A program made the position numbers and the translations under genes. Positions 37,516-46,287 of a stretch of 64,000 bases of DNA are shown here, in pieces (position 1 is the stretch's first letter; every line of letters begins with the position of its first letter). The notes beneath the pieces were generated by a model. That model did not search any database, was not told the origin of the DNA, and saw only the letters and a list, made by a program, of their open reading frames with translations. Location: positions 1,364,001 to 1,428,000 of the forward strand of contig NZ_UAQZ01000001.1 in NCBI RefSeq assembly GCF_900446215.1, in the 5' to 3' direction. This DNA comes from Burkholderia cenocepacia (GTDB taxonomy: Bacteria > Pseudomonadota > Gammaproteobacteria > Burkholderiales > Burkholderiaceae).

Positions 37516-37768
37516 GATTTTCCCCTCACACGAAATAGCCGATGCCACGCTATCAAGCGCGTGAGGTGAGGGGAACTAGTTAGGTGGGGAGGTGCGACGC
37601 CGATAAAGTTGACAGGACGCCGGTAGCGAGTCGTCCTCGCGATGCATGCGATTGTGCGGGCACGCGCGGATAAGCCCGAATGTGCTGATGGCGCCACGAG
37701 TGCACAATGAGGCCCGGCCGATGGTAGGACGGCCGGCAGGAACTGCCGCCGACGGTCCTGCTGGCCGC

Positions 37769-38557
37769 TTACACGTGGATCAAGCCGGTTGTGACGGCAT
37801 GCACAGCTGCCGCGGTTCGACTGTTGATGCCTAAAATCTTCATCGCTTCGGCGATGTGGTAGTCAACGGTATGGGGCGATATGCCAACAATGGAGGCGAT
37901 CGCCCATGACGATTTACCCCGGGCAACCCACGCGAGGCACTCTTGTTGGCGCGGGGAGAGTTCAAGCGCCGGCTCAGGCCGATGGGGCTTCATCAATCGA
38001 TGGAGCTCTTGATGAAAGAGCGCGCCAATTGAGCTCGCGAGCCGCATGTGGACTTCTGTCTTGATCTCCGGCGACGGACTGGCGAGATTCACCAGCAGGA
38101 TGTCGCCGTTGGTCTCGCGAAGCGGGATACTCACGCCACTGGTTAATCCCGCGTCGCGTGCCTCACCGAGCACGCGTTGCTCGATGCGATTCAAGCCTCT
38201 GATGTCGGCCCATCGATAGGGGGTGGCACGGGCAAACGCCATCCGATGGACCGGATCGACCGGACCGTAGTCTCGTTGCGCGTAATGGGCGACCCAATGA
38301 TCCGGATAGCGTGCGCAAAGCGTCTCGACTGCCATCGCGCGGCCGTTTCCCGTGTGTCTTCGAGAGACTCGGCTGATGGCAAAGCGTGGGAAGCCCAACG
38401 AAGCGGACACGTCACCGAACAACTTCAGCAAAGACGACAGGTCCACGGTATTGAGAAAGGCGGTGGCCAGCGGTGCCCATCGGCCGGCCAGGCTTGATGT
38501 TAAAGGCTGCGGTACGGTGGGTGTGTCACCCGCGCCGCGTTGACAGACTCGATCCAC
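37769..38557 (-). CDS. LuxR-family AHL-responsive regulator
   Basis: From a GTG at 38557 the protein has 262 residues; no ATG is available before mid-protein, and the start is uncertain. The N-terminal autoinducer-binding domain keeps the ligand-pocket pattern W, Y, D-P, W (HWVAHYAQRDYGPVDPVHRM and PYRWADI) and the conserved Gly in LTSGVSIPL. The C-terminal GerE domain has LSPRQQECLAWVARGKSSWAI and SPHTVDYHIAEAMKILG. It should bind the AHL made by the adjacent synthase and activate target promoters. Gene order on the minus strand is biosynthetic operon, luxR, luxI. Confidence 0.92.
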   Translation of the reverse strand: MDRVCQRGAGDTPTVPQPLTSSLAGRWAPLATAFLNTVDLSSLLKLFGDVSASLGFPRFAISRVSRRHTGNGRAMAVETLCARYPDHWVAHYAQRDYGPVDPVHRMAFARATPYRWADIRGLNRIEQRVLGEARDAGLTSGVSIPLRETNGDILLVNLASPSPEIKTEVHMRLASSIGALFHQELHRLMKPHRPEPALELSPRQQECLAWVARGKSSWAIASIVGISPHTVDYHIAEAMKILGINSRTAAAVHAVTTGLIHV

Positions 38558-38849
38558 TGGAGGCCCTCGGAGGAACTTCGCGCACTGGTGCGCGGCGCGG
38601 TGGCCGGACGTGCGTCGTTTGGGATTGAAGCAGCACAATGCGTGGCGATTGCAGGTGGCGCATGTTCTGCTATTGACCAATTGATCGCCATGCAAAAAGC
38701 AAGTGTAGTCGCTTGCAGCTGTATCACAGCCATAAAAATGTAATGTTTTGATACATCGACCCGCGCACTCGCGTATATCACGTCGATCCGCGGCTGCATG
38801 GCATGAAGCCATGGGCTTCCAGGGGCGGTCGGGTGTGGAGTGCGCGCAT
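38558..38849 (-). other. Intergenic region between biosynthetic operon and luxR
   Basis: This lower-GC stretch contains overlapping alternative hairpins: CATGGC-ATGAA-GCCATG (38797-38813) and GAAGCC-ATG-GGCTTC (about 38805-38819), close to the end of the operon. They may terminate or attenuate readthrough into luxR. No lux-box-like dyad was convincing. Confidence 0.4.
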
Positions 38850-39779
38850 CTAATGAATCAGCAATGCGGCAGCTGAAAATCCCCCTACGCCCTGCGCATA
38901 GAGCACCAAGGGGGCGCCGGGCGCGAGTGGGCCGCTGTCGGCCAGGTTGATAAATGGATCGCTTACCGTAACGTGTGCGATACGGGAAAAATTGTGCGCG
39001 AAAAGGCGTTCGGGTGGCAGCCTCATCGATTGGACGAGACGCCGCCACGCAGGCTGATTCAGATGAGGCGGCAAGATGCGATCGAGCTCGGAGAGCGCAA
39101 TGTGTGCATCCTGGGCGACTTTCGTGATGAGCTTTCGCGCGACGAGCTGGTACTGCGCAAGGAAACTCGCTTCGGTCTGTCCTAGCATTCCGCGCCAGCC
39201 GCGACCGCTCGCATGCGTGGCCAGTGCGACGAGGCGATTGGTGCGCGCGTGGCGCTCGATCAACGCGGCGAATGCGCCATCGCCGAGCAGCCCTGACGTG
39301 CCCATCGCGCGTTCGGTCTCCATAGGCATCACGTCCGCCCCGACGAGCAGTACACGATGGATGGCGGGATGTGCGATGAACATTGCACGAATGATGCGCA
39401 ACGCACCGAGCGAGGACGCACAGTGTTGCTGGGCAAACGAGAACGACGGGACGCCTACAAGGCGGAAATACTCGCATAGCTGCCGCGGCAAAGACACCGG
39501 TGGCGGGGCGATGCTGCCCTGCAGCGTGTGAGTGTAGACCAGGCAGTCGATTGACTCGGGCGAGATTGGTGCATTGCGCAGCAGCGAGTCGACCGCTTGA
39601 ATCGCGAGGCTGAAGGCACTTTGCCCGCGTGCCACGTGAAAATTGCGTACGCCGGCCTGCTCGAGCTTTGCCACCACAGCAGCGGATTGGCCGGTGCGAC
39701 GTGCCCAGTGGCGAACGCAGTCGACATGTTCCGGAAGGTGGTAGGCGACACACGGGATGCCGATTGAGGTGTCTACCAT
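38850..39779 (-). CDS. KAS III-like condensing enzyme, PqsC-like (pair 2, active partner)
   Basis: The 309-residue thiolase-fold protein has nucleophile Cys120 (SFSFAQQHCASSLGALRI) and catalytic His239 (ILPPHLNQPAW). The Asn of FabH is not conserved; the matching loop reads HVTVSDPFINL. Loss of the Asn while keeping Cys and His is the pattern of PqsC and of acyl-transferring KAS III proteins. It starts 7 bases inside the end of the upstream partner gene, which lacks the Cys, in the same order as pqsB-pqsC. Inferred role: condensation or acyl transfer on the ACP-bound intermediate of this cluster, as a heterodimer with the 39773-40816 product. Confidence 0.82.
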   Translation of the reverse strand: MVDTSIGIPCVAYHLPEHVDCVRHWARRTGQSAAVVAKLEQAGVRNFHVARGQSAFSLAIQAVDSLLRNAPISPESIDCLVYTHTLQGSIAPPPVSLPRQLCEYFRLVGVPSFSFAQQHCASSLGALRIIRAMFIAHPAIHRVLLVGADVMPMETERAMGTSGLLGDGAFAALIERHARTNRLVALATHASGRGWRGMLGQTEASFLAQYQLVARKLITKVAQDAHIALSELDRILPPHLNQPAWRRLVQSMRLPPERLFAHNFSRIAHVTVSDPFINLADSGPLAPGAPLVLYAQGVGGFSAAALLIH

Positions 39780-40816
39780 GAGGAGCGCTCACCCAGGGGG
39801 CGCGCGAGCACTGGCGCACTATGTGCGTCGAGCAGCGCGCAACCTACATAGCCGCATGACGCGATATTCCACAGCAAAAGGGTGCCTTGTGACGGGAAGG
39901 TATGCGTCTGGGCCATGCTCATCAATTGTTCGATCGAATCCGCTGCACCGAGATTCGCGTCGTGCGTGCGCACGCCTGCAAGCGAGGCGATGCCCAGTTC
40001 CTGCTGCAGTGCAGCTGCAAGCGCGTGCATGTGGCGTTGTCCGACGGCGGTGACGTTGCACGGGGCAATCGCGTGTTTTGCGAGCAGCGCGGCGATCAAT
40101 TGCAGCATCGTTTGAAGGTGAGGTGAGTCAGGATGCGCGTGGCGATGCGGCGAGTCGTGGCTTGGTGCCGGACAAGGATGGGTTTGAGCGTCGATGAGGC
40201 GCAAGCCGCGCGTGCTCGTACCAAAGCGTTCCAGAAGGAGGGCGGCGGCTGCGTCCCCTTGCAGTGGTCCCGTTCCAGTGTGGCGAGAAAACGGTGCTAC
40301 CCACTTCTCTGCGGCAACAATCAGGATCGTATGTAGGTCGCGTTCGGCGACGAACAGGTCCTGCGCCAGTCGTAAGGCCGTGAATGGGGCAGTGCTGCCC
40401 TGCTGCGAAATCGAGAACGAAAAACATGGGCTGTCCGGGGCGCCTACGACGCTTGCCAGACGCCCTGCGGTTGTTGTCGAGATATGTTCGTCAACACTGC
40501 TGTGGCAAAAAATGACGATGTCAACCGGCGCGGCAGCGCGAGGCCGAGCAGCACAGATCGCCCGCGTGACGTATGCCGCAAGCCCAGACAGATCGGTGGT
40601 GTGGGCGACCGGCGCACGCGCAGGCCCATCCCCCGGACCGATACGAGGCATTGCTGTCGGCCCGAGCGGTGTGCATTCGGTGCGCCACAAGGCCATCCAT
40701 GCATCCCAGCCGGTAAGCGGCCTCGTCGCGGTGGGCTCAATGGCCGATACCTGTTCGTCGAGCTTCATGATGGGCGGCACGTAGGAGCACAGTGCGGTGA
40801 CGACCGGGGGCATCAT
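39773..40816 (-). CDS. KAS III-like protein without nucleophile Cys, PqsB-like (pair 2, partner)
   Basis: From the ATG at 40816, which overlaps the stop of the upstream GNAT gene (ATGA), the protein has 347 residues. It aligns with the other KAS III proteins of the cluster, but the nucleophile position is Ser141 (CFSFSISQQGSTAPFTALRL) and the His motif is replaced by VGQRHMHALA. It is thus predicted to be non-catalytic, like PqsB or a chain-length factor, and to form a heterodimer with the next gene product. The frame stays open upstream to 40987, but that part overlaps the GNAT gene and looks unrelated. Confidence 0.8.
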   Translation of the reverse strand: MMPPVVTALCSYVPPIMKLDEQVSAIEPTATRPLTGWDAWMALWRTECTPLGPTAMPRIGPGDGPARAPVAHTTDLSGLAAYVTRAICAARPRAAAPVDIVIFCHSSVDEHISTTTAGRLASVVGAPDSPCFSFSISQQGSTAPFTALRLAQDLFVAERDLHTILIVAAEKWVAPFSRHTGTGPLQGDAAAALLLERFGTSTRGLRLIDAQTHPCPAPSHDSPHRHAHPDSPHLQTMLQLIAALLAKHAIAPCNVTAVGQRHMHALAAALQQELGIASLAGVRTHDANLGAADSIEQLMSMAQTHTFPSQGTLLLWNIASCGYVGCALLDAHSAPVLARPLGERSSW

Positions 40817-41406
40817 ATTGGCGTCGGCAAGCTCAGGTCCTGCGGGAGCAGGTCGTAGAGCAGACGCCCCATGCGTTGGCCGTCGATGACATGGCAATCG
40901 CGTTGCAAGCCGATGAGGCGAAACCCCAAACGTGCGAGCAGGCACTGTGATCGAATATTGCGTTGCGCCGCCCACGCGCCAATGCAATGCAGTTGATCAC
41001 ACTCGAAACCTTCTCGAAGCACCTGTCTCGAAGCTGCGAGCGTCATGTTCGCGCATGCGGCGCGCGTGGAGTCGCGCAGCACCCAGAAGGAGCCGAGACC
41101 AAACCGGTGAGTAACATCGCTGATCGCGACCAGTCCGCTTGGGCGGTCCGTGCCGCGTACGCCAAATACGCGTAGCCGATGTCGATCACTTTGCGCCATC
41201 GCTTGGACCGCCAGTAAGGAAAGCGATTGTCGACCGAGCCCGAAGTCAAACCACTGCGCAATGGCCGGACGCACAAGCCAATCGGCGATATCGCGCATAT
41301 CGTCGCGATTTGCTTCGCGCAGCCAGCACTCATGTGGCGACGTCGCGGATCTGCCCGAATGGGGTTCGCACAAGTGGCGACGGTGGGAGTATTGGTGCGC
41401 ATTCAT
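40813..41406 (-). CDS. GNAT-family N-acyltransferase
   Basis: The ATG at 41406 overlaps the stop of the upstream gene (ATGA) and gives 197 residues. The GNAT features are the N-terminal REANRDDMRDIADWLVRP, the central strand RPSGLVAISDVTHRFGLGSF and the acceptor-binding end (QLHCIGAWAAQRNIRSQCLL, then a RLGFRLIG turn). Enzymes of this fold move an acyl group from CoA or ACP to an amine. In this operon it could acylate the amine released by the PLP decarboxylase (inference). The Gly-rich pyrophosphate loop is not the classical RxxGxG, so activity should be treated with caution. Confidence 0.72.
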   Translation of the reverse strand: MNAHQYSHRRHLCEPHSGRSATSPHECWLREANRDDMRDIADWLVRPAIAQWFDFGLGRQSLSLLAVQAMAQSDRHRLRVFGVRGTDRPSGLVAISDVTHRFGLGSFWVLRDSTRAACANMTLAASRQVLREGFECDQLHCIGAWAAQRNIRSQCLLARLGFRLIGLQRDCHVIDGQRMGRLLYDLLPQDLSLPTPI

Positions 41407-42521
41407 GCTGATGCGCCAGTGGTTGAGTCGGACGTATGTCGAGCCGTGAGCTGAGCGAGCGCTGTATCGACACGCATGAGCAACATCGCGAACCAGTGAC
41501 ATGTCGTCAGGCGCGCCGCGGGCGGTAACCCTGAGACATAGCCGTGTGCGCCGCAAAATTGAACAAGCTCATGGGTGAGCTCCATGGATTCGGCTGCAAT
41601 GTGACGGACCAGCTGGCGCACGAGCGCGGTTGATATGTTCGGCTCGGCAAGCGTGAGCGCACGCAAGAAGAGATGCGTGCCTTGCGTTGCAATGAGCATG
41701 TCGGCCAGCCGGGTGGCCACGCGCTGATGCAGCATGATCGGCTTGCGAAATGCGCGTCGCTCGGCTCCGTAGCGCAGTGCAAATGCAACGTCATGCTGCA
41801 TGGCACCGCTGAGCAAGGCCGACACGTACAGGGCGATGTTGGTGAGCCATGTCTGCGAGGGAGAATCATTTTGCGCGCCACACTGATCGATCGAGGCGAG
41901 TGGGGCGGCGCACAGTGTACCGTTGCAGCGCCATTGCTCAAGAGAAAGAGCGCCAAGCACAACGAGGCAGCGGCGGCATGCGTGAGCGTCCCCGTGGGCC
42001 GAGTCGATGAGCGCGAGACCGCGGGTGTGCGGTGTGAGCATCAGTGGTGCAACGGGCGCGCAATCTTGATCGTGCAGGTGCCAGAGCGTGGCGGCGTGAA
42101 AATCTGGCACCGTAAGCGCGATCGCGCACGTGCCGTTAAAGTAGTCACCGATGGGATGAGGCGCGAGCGCGTCAAGCATGTCGTATGCGCGCAGCGTCAT
42201 GAGTGCCGGAATGCTCTGAGTGAGTTGTACTGTGCGTTCAATCGGACCACAGGCCAACGTGCTTACAATACCGCACAGATCGTGCTGGCCGATGGCCATA
42301 CCACCCAGGGACGTCGGTAAGATCATTGTTCCGAAATCCAGCGAGCTTGCATGTGTGACGATATCGCGCCAGCCCGCTTGCGACGGCGGGGCAGCGAGCA
42401 AAGGTTCGAGCTGGTCTCGAGCGAAGCGTTGGCAGGCGGCGACGAGTGCGCGCTGATCATCAGATACGATCCATGTGGGCGGCACCAGATCGGACGATGA
42501 CGGTATAGGGTTGCGCATCAT
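41403..42521 (-). CDS. Acyl-CoA dehydrogenase-like protein (second copy)
   Basis: The 372-residue protein has an acyl-CoA dehydrogenase layout. The N-terminal helical domain (VSDDQRALVAACQRFARDQL) and the LPTSLGGMAIGQHDLCGIVS region are clear. The middle beta-domain is poorly conserved and the ITEPDCGS-type FAD motif seen in the 50190 gene is absent. The C-terminal helical domain keeps AFALRYGAERRAFRKPIMLHQRVATRLADML. Weak flavin motifs suggest a diverged or non-redox member, perhaps acting on an ACP-bound substrate. The start is preceded by GGAGAAAGGC. It lies 33 bases after the interrupted decarboxylase, so its expression may suffer from the IS insertion. Confidence 0.75.
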   Translation of the reverse strand: MMRNPIPSSSDLVPPTWIVSDDQRALVAACQRFARDQLEPLLAAPPSQAGWRDIVTHASSLDFGTMILPTSLGGMAIGQHDLCGIVSTLACGPIERTVQLTQSIPALMTLRAYDMLDALAPHPIGDYFNGTCAIALTVPDFHAATLWHLHDQDCAPVAPLMLTPHTRGLALIDSAHGDAHACRRCLVVLGALSLEQWRCNGTLCAAPLASIDQCGAQNDSPSQTWLTNIALYVSALLSGAMQHDVAFALRYGAERRAFRKPIMLHQRVATRLADMLIATQGTHLFLRALTLAEPNISTALVRQLVRHIAAESMELTHELVQFCGAHGYVSGLPPAARLTTCHWFAMLLMRVDTALAQLTARHTSDSTTGASA

Positions 42522-42554
42522 GCCTTTCTCCGTATTGGGTGTGAGTCATCGGTG

Positions 42555-43239
42555 TCAGACGAGCATCTCGATTGCTTCGGGATGACCGAGGAAATCCCGG
42601 GGACTTGCCGAGCGCGCGTAGGCGCCCGATTGCAGAACGACAACGAAGTCGCCAATGTGAGCTTCGGGGAGCAGCACGTCGTCGACGATGCGATCAAGCG
42701 GAGTGCACGAGCAGCCGACGATGTGACATCGCTCAGTCGGTGTATCGCCGAGCCGATTGCCGAGTACCACTGGCAAATTGCGGCGCAGTACCTGCCCGAA
42801 GTTGCCCGAGGCCGCGAGGTGGTGGTGCAGGCCGCCGTCGGTGACAAGGAAGGTGGTGCCGCGTGAAACTTTTCGATCGATGACGCGGCATACATAGGCG
42901 CCGGCCTCGCCGACCAGGTAACGCCCGAATTCGAGCACGGGGCGCACACCGGGCAAAGCGCGGTGCATGCGCGAGAGCCAAGCGTGCATTGGCTGGGCGA
43001 CGGCATCGAGATCGAGCGGTACTTCGCCTTCGAAATAGGGAATGCCAAAACCGCCGCCCAGATTCACGTATCGGGGCGGCAGTGGCAAATCGGATGCGAG
43101 CTTCATGACGAGCTCGGCACTGCGCCGCTGTGCTTCGACGATGGTAGCCGGGTGCAGGCACTGCGAACCCCAGAAGACGTGAAAACCCGCCAGTGTCACG
43201 TCACATGTGCCCAGTTCTTGCAGTAGTGCCGGGACTTGT
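42555..43239 (-). pseudogene. PLP decarboxylase, C-terminal part (interrupted by IS66)
   Basis: This part encodes PALLQELGTCDVTLAGFHVF and WGSQCLHPATI, the PLP phosphate-binding GGGFGIPYFEGE, EFGRYLVGEAGAYVCRVIDRK and VGCSCTPLDRIVDDVLLPEAH: the barrel end and C-terminal domain of diaminopimelate/ornithine decarboxylase-type enzymes. The coding sequence is cut at 43239 by the IS66-like element. Removing 43240-45763 (element plus one copy of the duplication) joins it in frame to the N-terminal part at 45764 and restores a 402-residue protein. A reading frame across the junction (to 43520) includes IS sequence and has no function. Confidence 0.88.
43232..43239. repeat. Target-site duplication, left copy
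   Basis: GGACTTGT flanks the left end of the IS66-like element and is repeated exactly at 45756-45763. Confidence 0.93.
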
Positions 43240-43346
43240 GTAAGCACGAGACCAGTACCGTCTGTGAACGCTCGGTGACGAGTGCCATGATGTCCTGTGA
43301 AGGACACGAATGACCGGTCGTGTCCACGATAGGAGTTGTGGACAGA

Positions 43347-43733
43347 GTGACTCAGACAGTCGAGATCCCGCCGAAACGGCAAACTCGCCGACATCCGACG
43401 GAATGGAAGCGGACCATCGTCGCGCTGACATTCGAGCCCGGCGCGTCGGTCGCCCGTGTTGCTCGCGAGAACGGCATCAATGCCAATCAGGTGTGGGCAT
43501 GGCGCCGCCTCCATGCGCAAGGCCTGCTAACGGACGATGCGATTCCAGACGCAATGCTGCCGGTTGTCGTCAACGAACCGTCTCAGCCGTCGATGGCGCT
43601 CGAGGTGCCGACTGAGACCGACAACATACCGTCCGGCTCGATCCAGATTCAGCATGGCAAGACGTCGATTCGCATCGAAGGCGCGCCGGACCCCGACGTG
43701 CTGCGTTCTGTTCTCGATCGCATTCTACGATGA
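43347..43733 (+). CDS. tnpA: IS66-family accessory protein TnpA
   Basis: The protein of about 128 residues contains the helix-turn-helix [20 protein letters not shown] and [20 protein letters not shown] typical of the small first ORF of IS66 elements. AGGAG at 43331-43335 points to the GTG at 43347; the frame is open to a GTG at 43320. Its stop overlaps the next start (ATGA). Its exact role in transposition is not established, but it is needed in some elements. Confidence 0.88.
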   Translation: MTQTVEIPPKRQTRRHPTEWKRTIVALTFEPGASVARVARENGINANQVWAWRRLHAQGLLTDDAIPDAMLPVVVNEPSQPSMALEVPTETDNIPSGSIQIQHGKTSIRIEGAPDPDVLRSVLDRILR

Positions 43734-44077
43734 TCGGTCTGCCTCAAAACACGCGGATCTGGATCGCGGCGGGCGTCACCGATATGCGATGCGGCTTCAA
43801 TTCGTTGGCCGCGAAGGTACAGACGGTGCTGGAGAAAGATCCGTTCTCTGGACACGTGTTCGTGTTCCGGGGCAAGCGCGGTGACCTGCTGAAGTGCTTG
43901 TATTGGAGCGACGGCGGGCTATGTTTATTGGCGAAGCGGCTCGAAAAAGGACGCTTTGCTTGGCCCCGTGCCGACTCTGGTGTGGTCGCGCTGACAACCG
44001 CGCAGCTGTCGTTGTTGCTCGAGGGCTTCGATTGGCGACAGCCGGTCGAAGCCGTGCGTCCACGTAGCGCGCTGTAA
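43730..44077 (+). CDS. tnpB: IS66-family accessory protein TnpB
   Basis: The 115-residue protein opens [20 protein letters not shown] and contains [40 protein letters not shown] and [14 protein letters not shown], all classic for the IS66 Orf2 family. It is coupled to tnpA through ATGA. The frame is complete. Confidence 0.95.
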   Translation: MIGLPQNTRIWIAAGVTDMRCGFNSLAAKVQTVLEKDPFSGHVFVFRGKRGDLLKCLYWSDGGLCLLAKRLEKGRFAWPRADSGVVALTTAQLSLLLEGFDWRQPVEAVRPRSAL

Positions 44078-44128
44078 ACCATTGTTAACTGGCGTTCGCG
44101 TGATCGCGGGCAGTCGTAAACTGTCCTC

Positions 44129-45700
44129 ATGGAATCAACCTCGACCGCGCTGCCCGACGACATCAACGCTCTGAGAGCGTTGCTGCTTGAGCGTGATGCT
44201 CAGGTAGCTGAGCTGCGAAAGCAGCTCTCGTCGCGGGCTCTCGAAATCGAGCATCTGAAGCTCACGATCGCGAAACTGCGCCGAATGCAGTTCGGCCGGA
44301 AATCGGAGAAACTAGATCTCCAGATCGAACAGCTCGAATTGCGGCTGGAGGATCTGCAGGCTGACGAAGGCGCCGCCGATGCGTCTGCCGCTCCCGAGGC
44401 AAAGCGGCCGCGCCGCGAAGGTGCGAGCCGCAAGCCGCTACCCGGACATCTTGAACGCGAAGAGCGCGTCCATCTGCCCGCCGATGATGACTGCCCCGAT
44501 TGCGGTGGGCAGCTCAAGCCGTTGGGCGAAGACATCGCGGAGCAACTCGAATACGTGCGTGCGCACTTCCGTGTGATCCGTCATCGCCGCCCGAAGCTGG
44601 CCTGCGCGCGCTGTGACCGCATCGTGCAGGCCGCGGCGCCGAGCCGCCCAATCGATCGGGGCATCCCGGGTCCGGCGCTGCTCGCCCACATCGCCGTGTC
44701 GAAGTTCGCATACCACCTCCCGCTGCACCGCCAGGCGGTGATGTACGCGCGTGACGGCGTCGAGATCGATCCCGGCGCGATGGGCTACTGGATGGGTAGC
44801 ATCACGGCGCTGCTCGCACCGTTGGTCGACGCCGTGCGCCGCTACACGTTGGCCTGCGGTAAGGTGCATGCGGACGACACTCCGCTACCGGTGCTGGTGC
44901 CGGGCAACGGTCGTACGAAGACAGGACGCCTCTGGGTCTACGTGCGCGATGATCGGCAGAGTGGCTCCGACGAACCGCCGGCGGCCTGGTTCGCCTACAC
45001 GCCTGATCGCCGTGGTGAGCATCCGCAGCGACATCTCGCTGACTTCGCCGGCGTGCTGCAGGCTGACGCGTTCGCTGGCTATGCCGAGCTGTATCTCGAC
45101 GGCCGCGTCCAGGAAGCCGCATGTATGGCTCACGCGCGCCGGAAGATCCACGACCTGCATGCGGTGCGCCCCAACGCCGTGACGGAGGAGGCGCTGCGGC
45201 GGATCGGTGCGCTCTACAAGATCGAAGAGCAGATCCGCGGCAAGCCGCCCGACGAACGGCGCAGTGTGCGCCAAGCGCGGGCGGTGCCGCTACTCGACGA
45301 CATGAAGCGCTGGTTCGAAGCGACGCTTGCCACGCTCTCTGCAAAATCTGACACGACCAAGGCGATTCGGTACGCGCTGAATCGCTGGCCGGCGCTCGTC
45401 TACTACTGCAGCGATGGGTGTACGGAGATCGACAACCTGATCGCCGAGCGAGCATTGCGAGGCGTCGCTCTCGGACGGCGGAACTATCTGTTCGCCGGCG
45501 CCGACTCTGGCGGCGAACGTGCCGCCGCGATGTACAGCCTGATCGGCACGGCACGTCTGAACGGCCTCGATCCCGAGGCGTATCTCGCCTACGTGCTCGA
45601 GCGCATCGCCGACCATCCGGCCAACCGGGTCGACGAACTGCTCCCGTGGAACGTCGCACCATCGCTGCCGCCTACTGCTCGCGTCGAGCCCATCCGATAG
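44129..45700 (+). CDS. tnpC: IS66-family transposase TnpC
   Basis: The 523-residue protein has an N-terminal leucine-rich coiled coil (LRALLLERDAQVAELRKQLS), a zinc-finger-like segment (DCPDCGGQLKPLGEDI with ACARCDRIV later), and the DDE transposase core (KVHADDTPLPVL, LQADAFAGYAELY, and the final acidic residue region ALRGVALGRRNYLFAGADSG). It is full length for the family. It should catalyse transposition of the element inserted in the decarboxylase gene. Confidence 0.95.
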   Translation: MESTSTALPDDINALRALLLERDAQVAELRKQLSSRALEIEHLKLTIAKLRRMQFGRKSEKLDLQIEQLELRLEDLQADEGAADASAAPEAKRPRREGASRKPLPGHLEREERVHLPADDDCPDCGGQLKPLGEDIAEQLEYVRAHFRVIRHRRPKLACARCDRIVQAAAPSRPIDRGIPGPALLAHIAVSKFAYHLPLHRQAVMYARDGVEIDPGAMGYWMGSITALLAPLVDAVRRYTLACGKVHADDTPLPVLVPGNGRTKTGRLWVYVRDDRQSGSDEPPAAWFAYTPDRRGEHPQRHLADFAGVLQADAFAGYAELYLDGRVQEAACMAHARRKIHDLHAVRPNAVTEEALRRIGALYKIEEQIRGKPPDERRSVRQARAVPLLDDMKRWFEATLATLSAKSDTTKAIRYALNRWPALVYYCSDGCTEIDNLIAERALRGVALGRRNYLFAGADSGGERAAAMYSLIGTARLNGLDPEAYLAYVLERIADHPANRVDELLPWNVAPSLPPTARVEPIR

Positions 45701-46287
45701 CGTCGCGGAGCTCCGCGGTCAACAACCTGCACTACGGTACTGCTCGGGCGCTTACGGACTTGTTCGGCGTCGATGCCGAACTGAGTTGCTCCCCCACCCA
45801 TGCGCATGCCGGCATGCGTAGTCTGAAAATCCGGGTTCACGCGAATTGTCACGTTTGGGCGCAGGCCCAGCTCCCAGCCAAGGGCTGCCACCAGATGCAG
45901 TTGAGTGAGCGATTCGATATGCACGTTCACGCCGCTGGCCACTGCACACCGTAGCTCCTCACGTGTTTTGCCCGGACCTGCAAAGCCGATCTGATCAGGC
46001 GGCATGCCTGCGTTGAGCGCCAATGCCAACTCGGCGCCGGAGGCCACGTCAAAGCCGTCGATTCGCGTGGCCAGATGGTGTACGACAGCAGGCATTGGGT
46101 TGGCCTTGATCGAGTAATGCAACTGTATCGACGCCGGCAGTTTTGCACGCAACTGGCACACGCGGGCGTCGATTGCGGCGCGCGCATAGATGAAAAAGGG
46201 TGTGGAACCTGCACGATTGGCAAGCCGCGTGACATCGATACTGTCGGCGAACAGGACGTCATGGCGGCGAGTCAATGATCGATTCAT
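45589..46287 (-). pseudogene. PLP decarboxylase, N-terminal part (interrupted by IS66)
   Basis: Genuine sequence runs from the ATG at 46287 to 45756; the remainder of the frame reads into the IS end. It encodes TPFFIYARAAIDARVCQLRA, the PLP-binding Lys61 in HYSIKANPMP, GFDVASGAELALALNAGMPP, IGFAGPGKTREEL and HIESLTQLHLV, the barrel N-half of diaminopimelate/ornithine-type decarboxylases. The closest known types by pattern are those acting with an acyl ligase and ACP, such as BtrK of butirosin synthesis and the exosortase-A-associated decarboxylase. Expected role if intact: decarboxylation of an amino acid, possibly while bound to the ACP. The start overlaps the ligase stop (ATGA), so it was translationally coupled. 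Confidence 0.88.
45756..45763. repeat. Target-site duplication, right copy
   Basis: GGACTTGT is an exact copy of 43232-43239 and lies directly after the right inverted repeat of the IS66-like element. Confidence 0.93.

Larger units (their letters stand above)
43240..45755 (+). mobile_element. IS66-family insertion sequence, complete
   Basis: The 2,516-bp element is bounded by imperfect terminal inverted repeats (left GTAAGCACGAGACCAGTACC; right end, reverse complement, GTAAGCGCCCGAGCAGTACC) and a perfect 8-bp direct repeat GGACTTGT. It carries the three IS66 genes in the usual order. All three reading frames look intact, so the element may still be mobile. It sits in opposite orientation to the interrupted operon. 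Confidence 0.95.

Noticed and set aside
37549..37768. Possible lux box upstream of luxI (AGGACG and CGTCCT arms near 37613-37636)
   Set aside because: Arm length and spacing do not match an 18-20 bp lux-type dyad; not strong enough to annotate.
43240..43520. Decarboxylase C-terminal frame extended to 43520
   Set aside because: The part from 43240 is IS66 end sequence, shown by the target duplication and inverted repeat.
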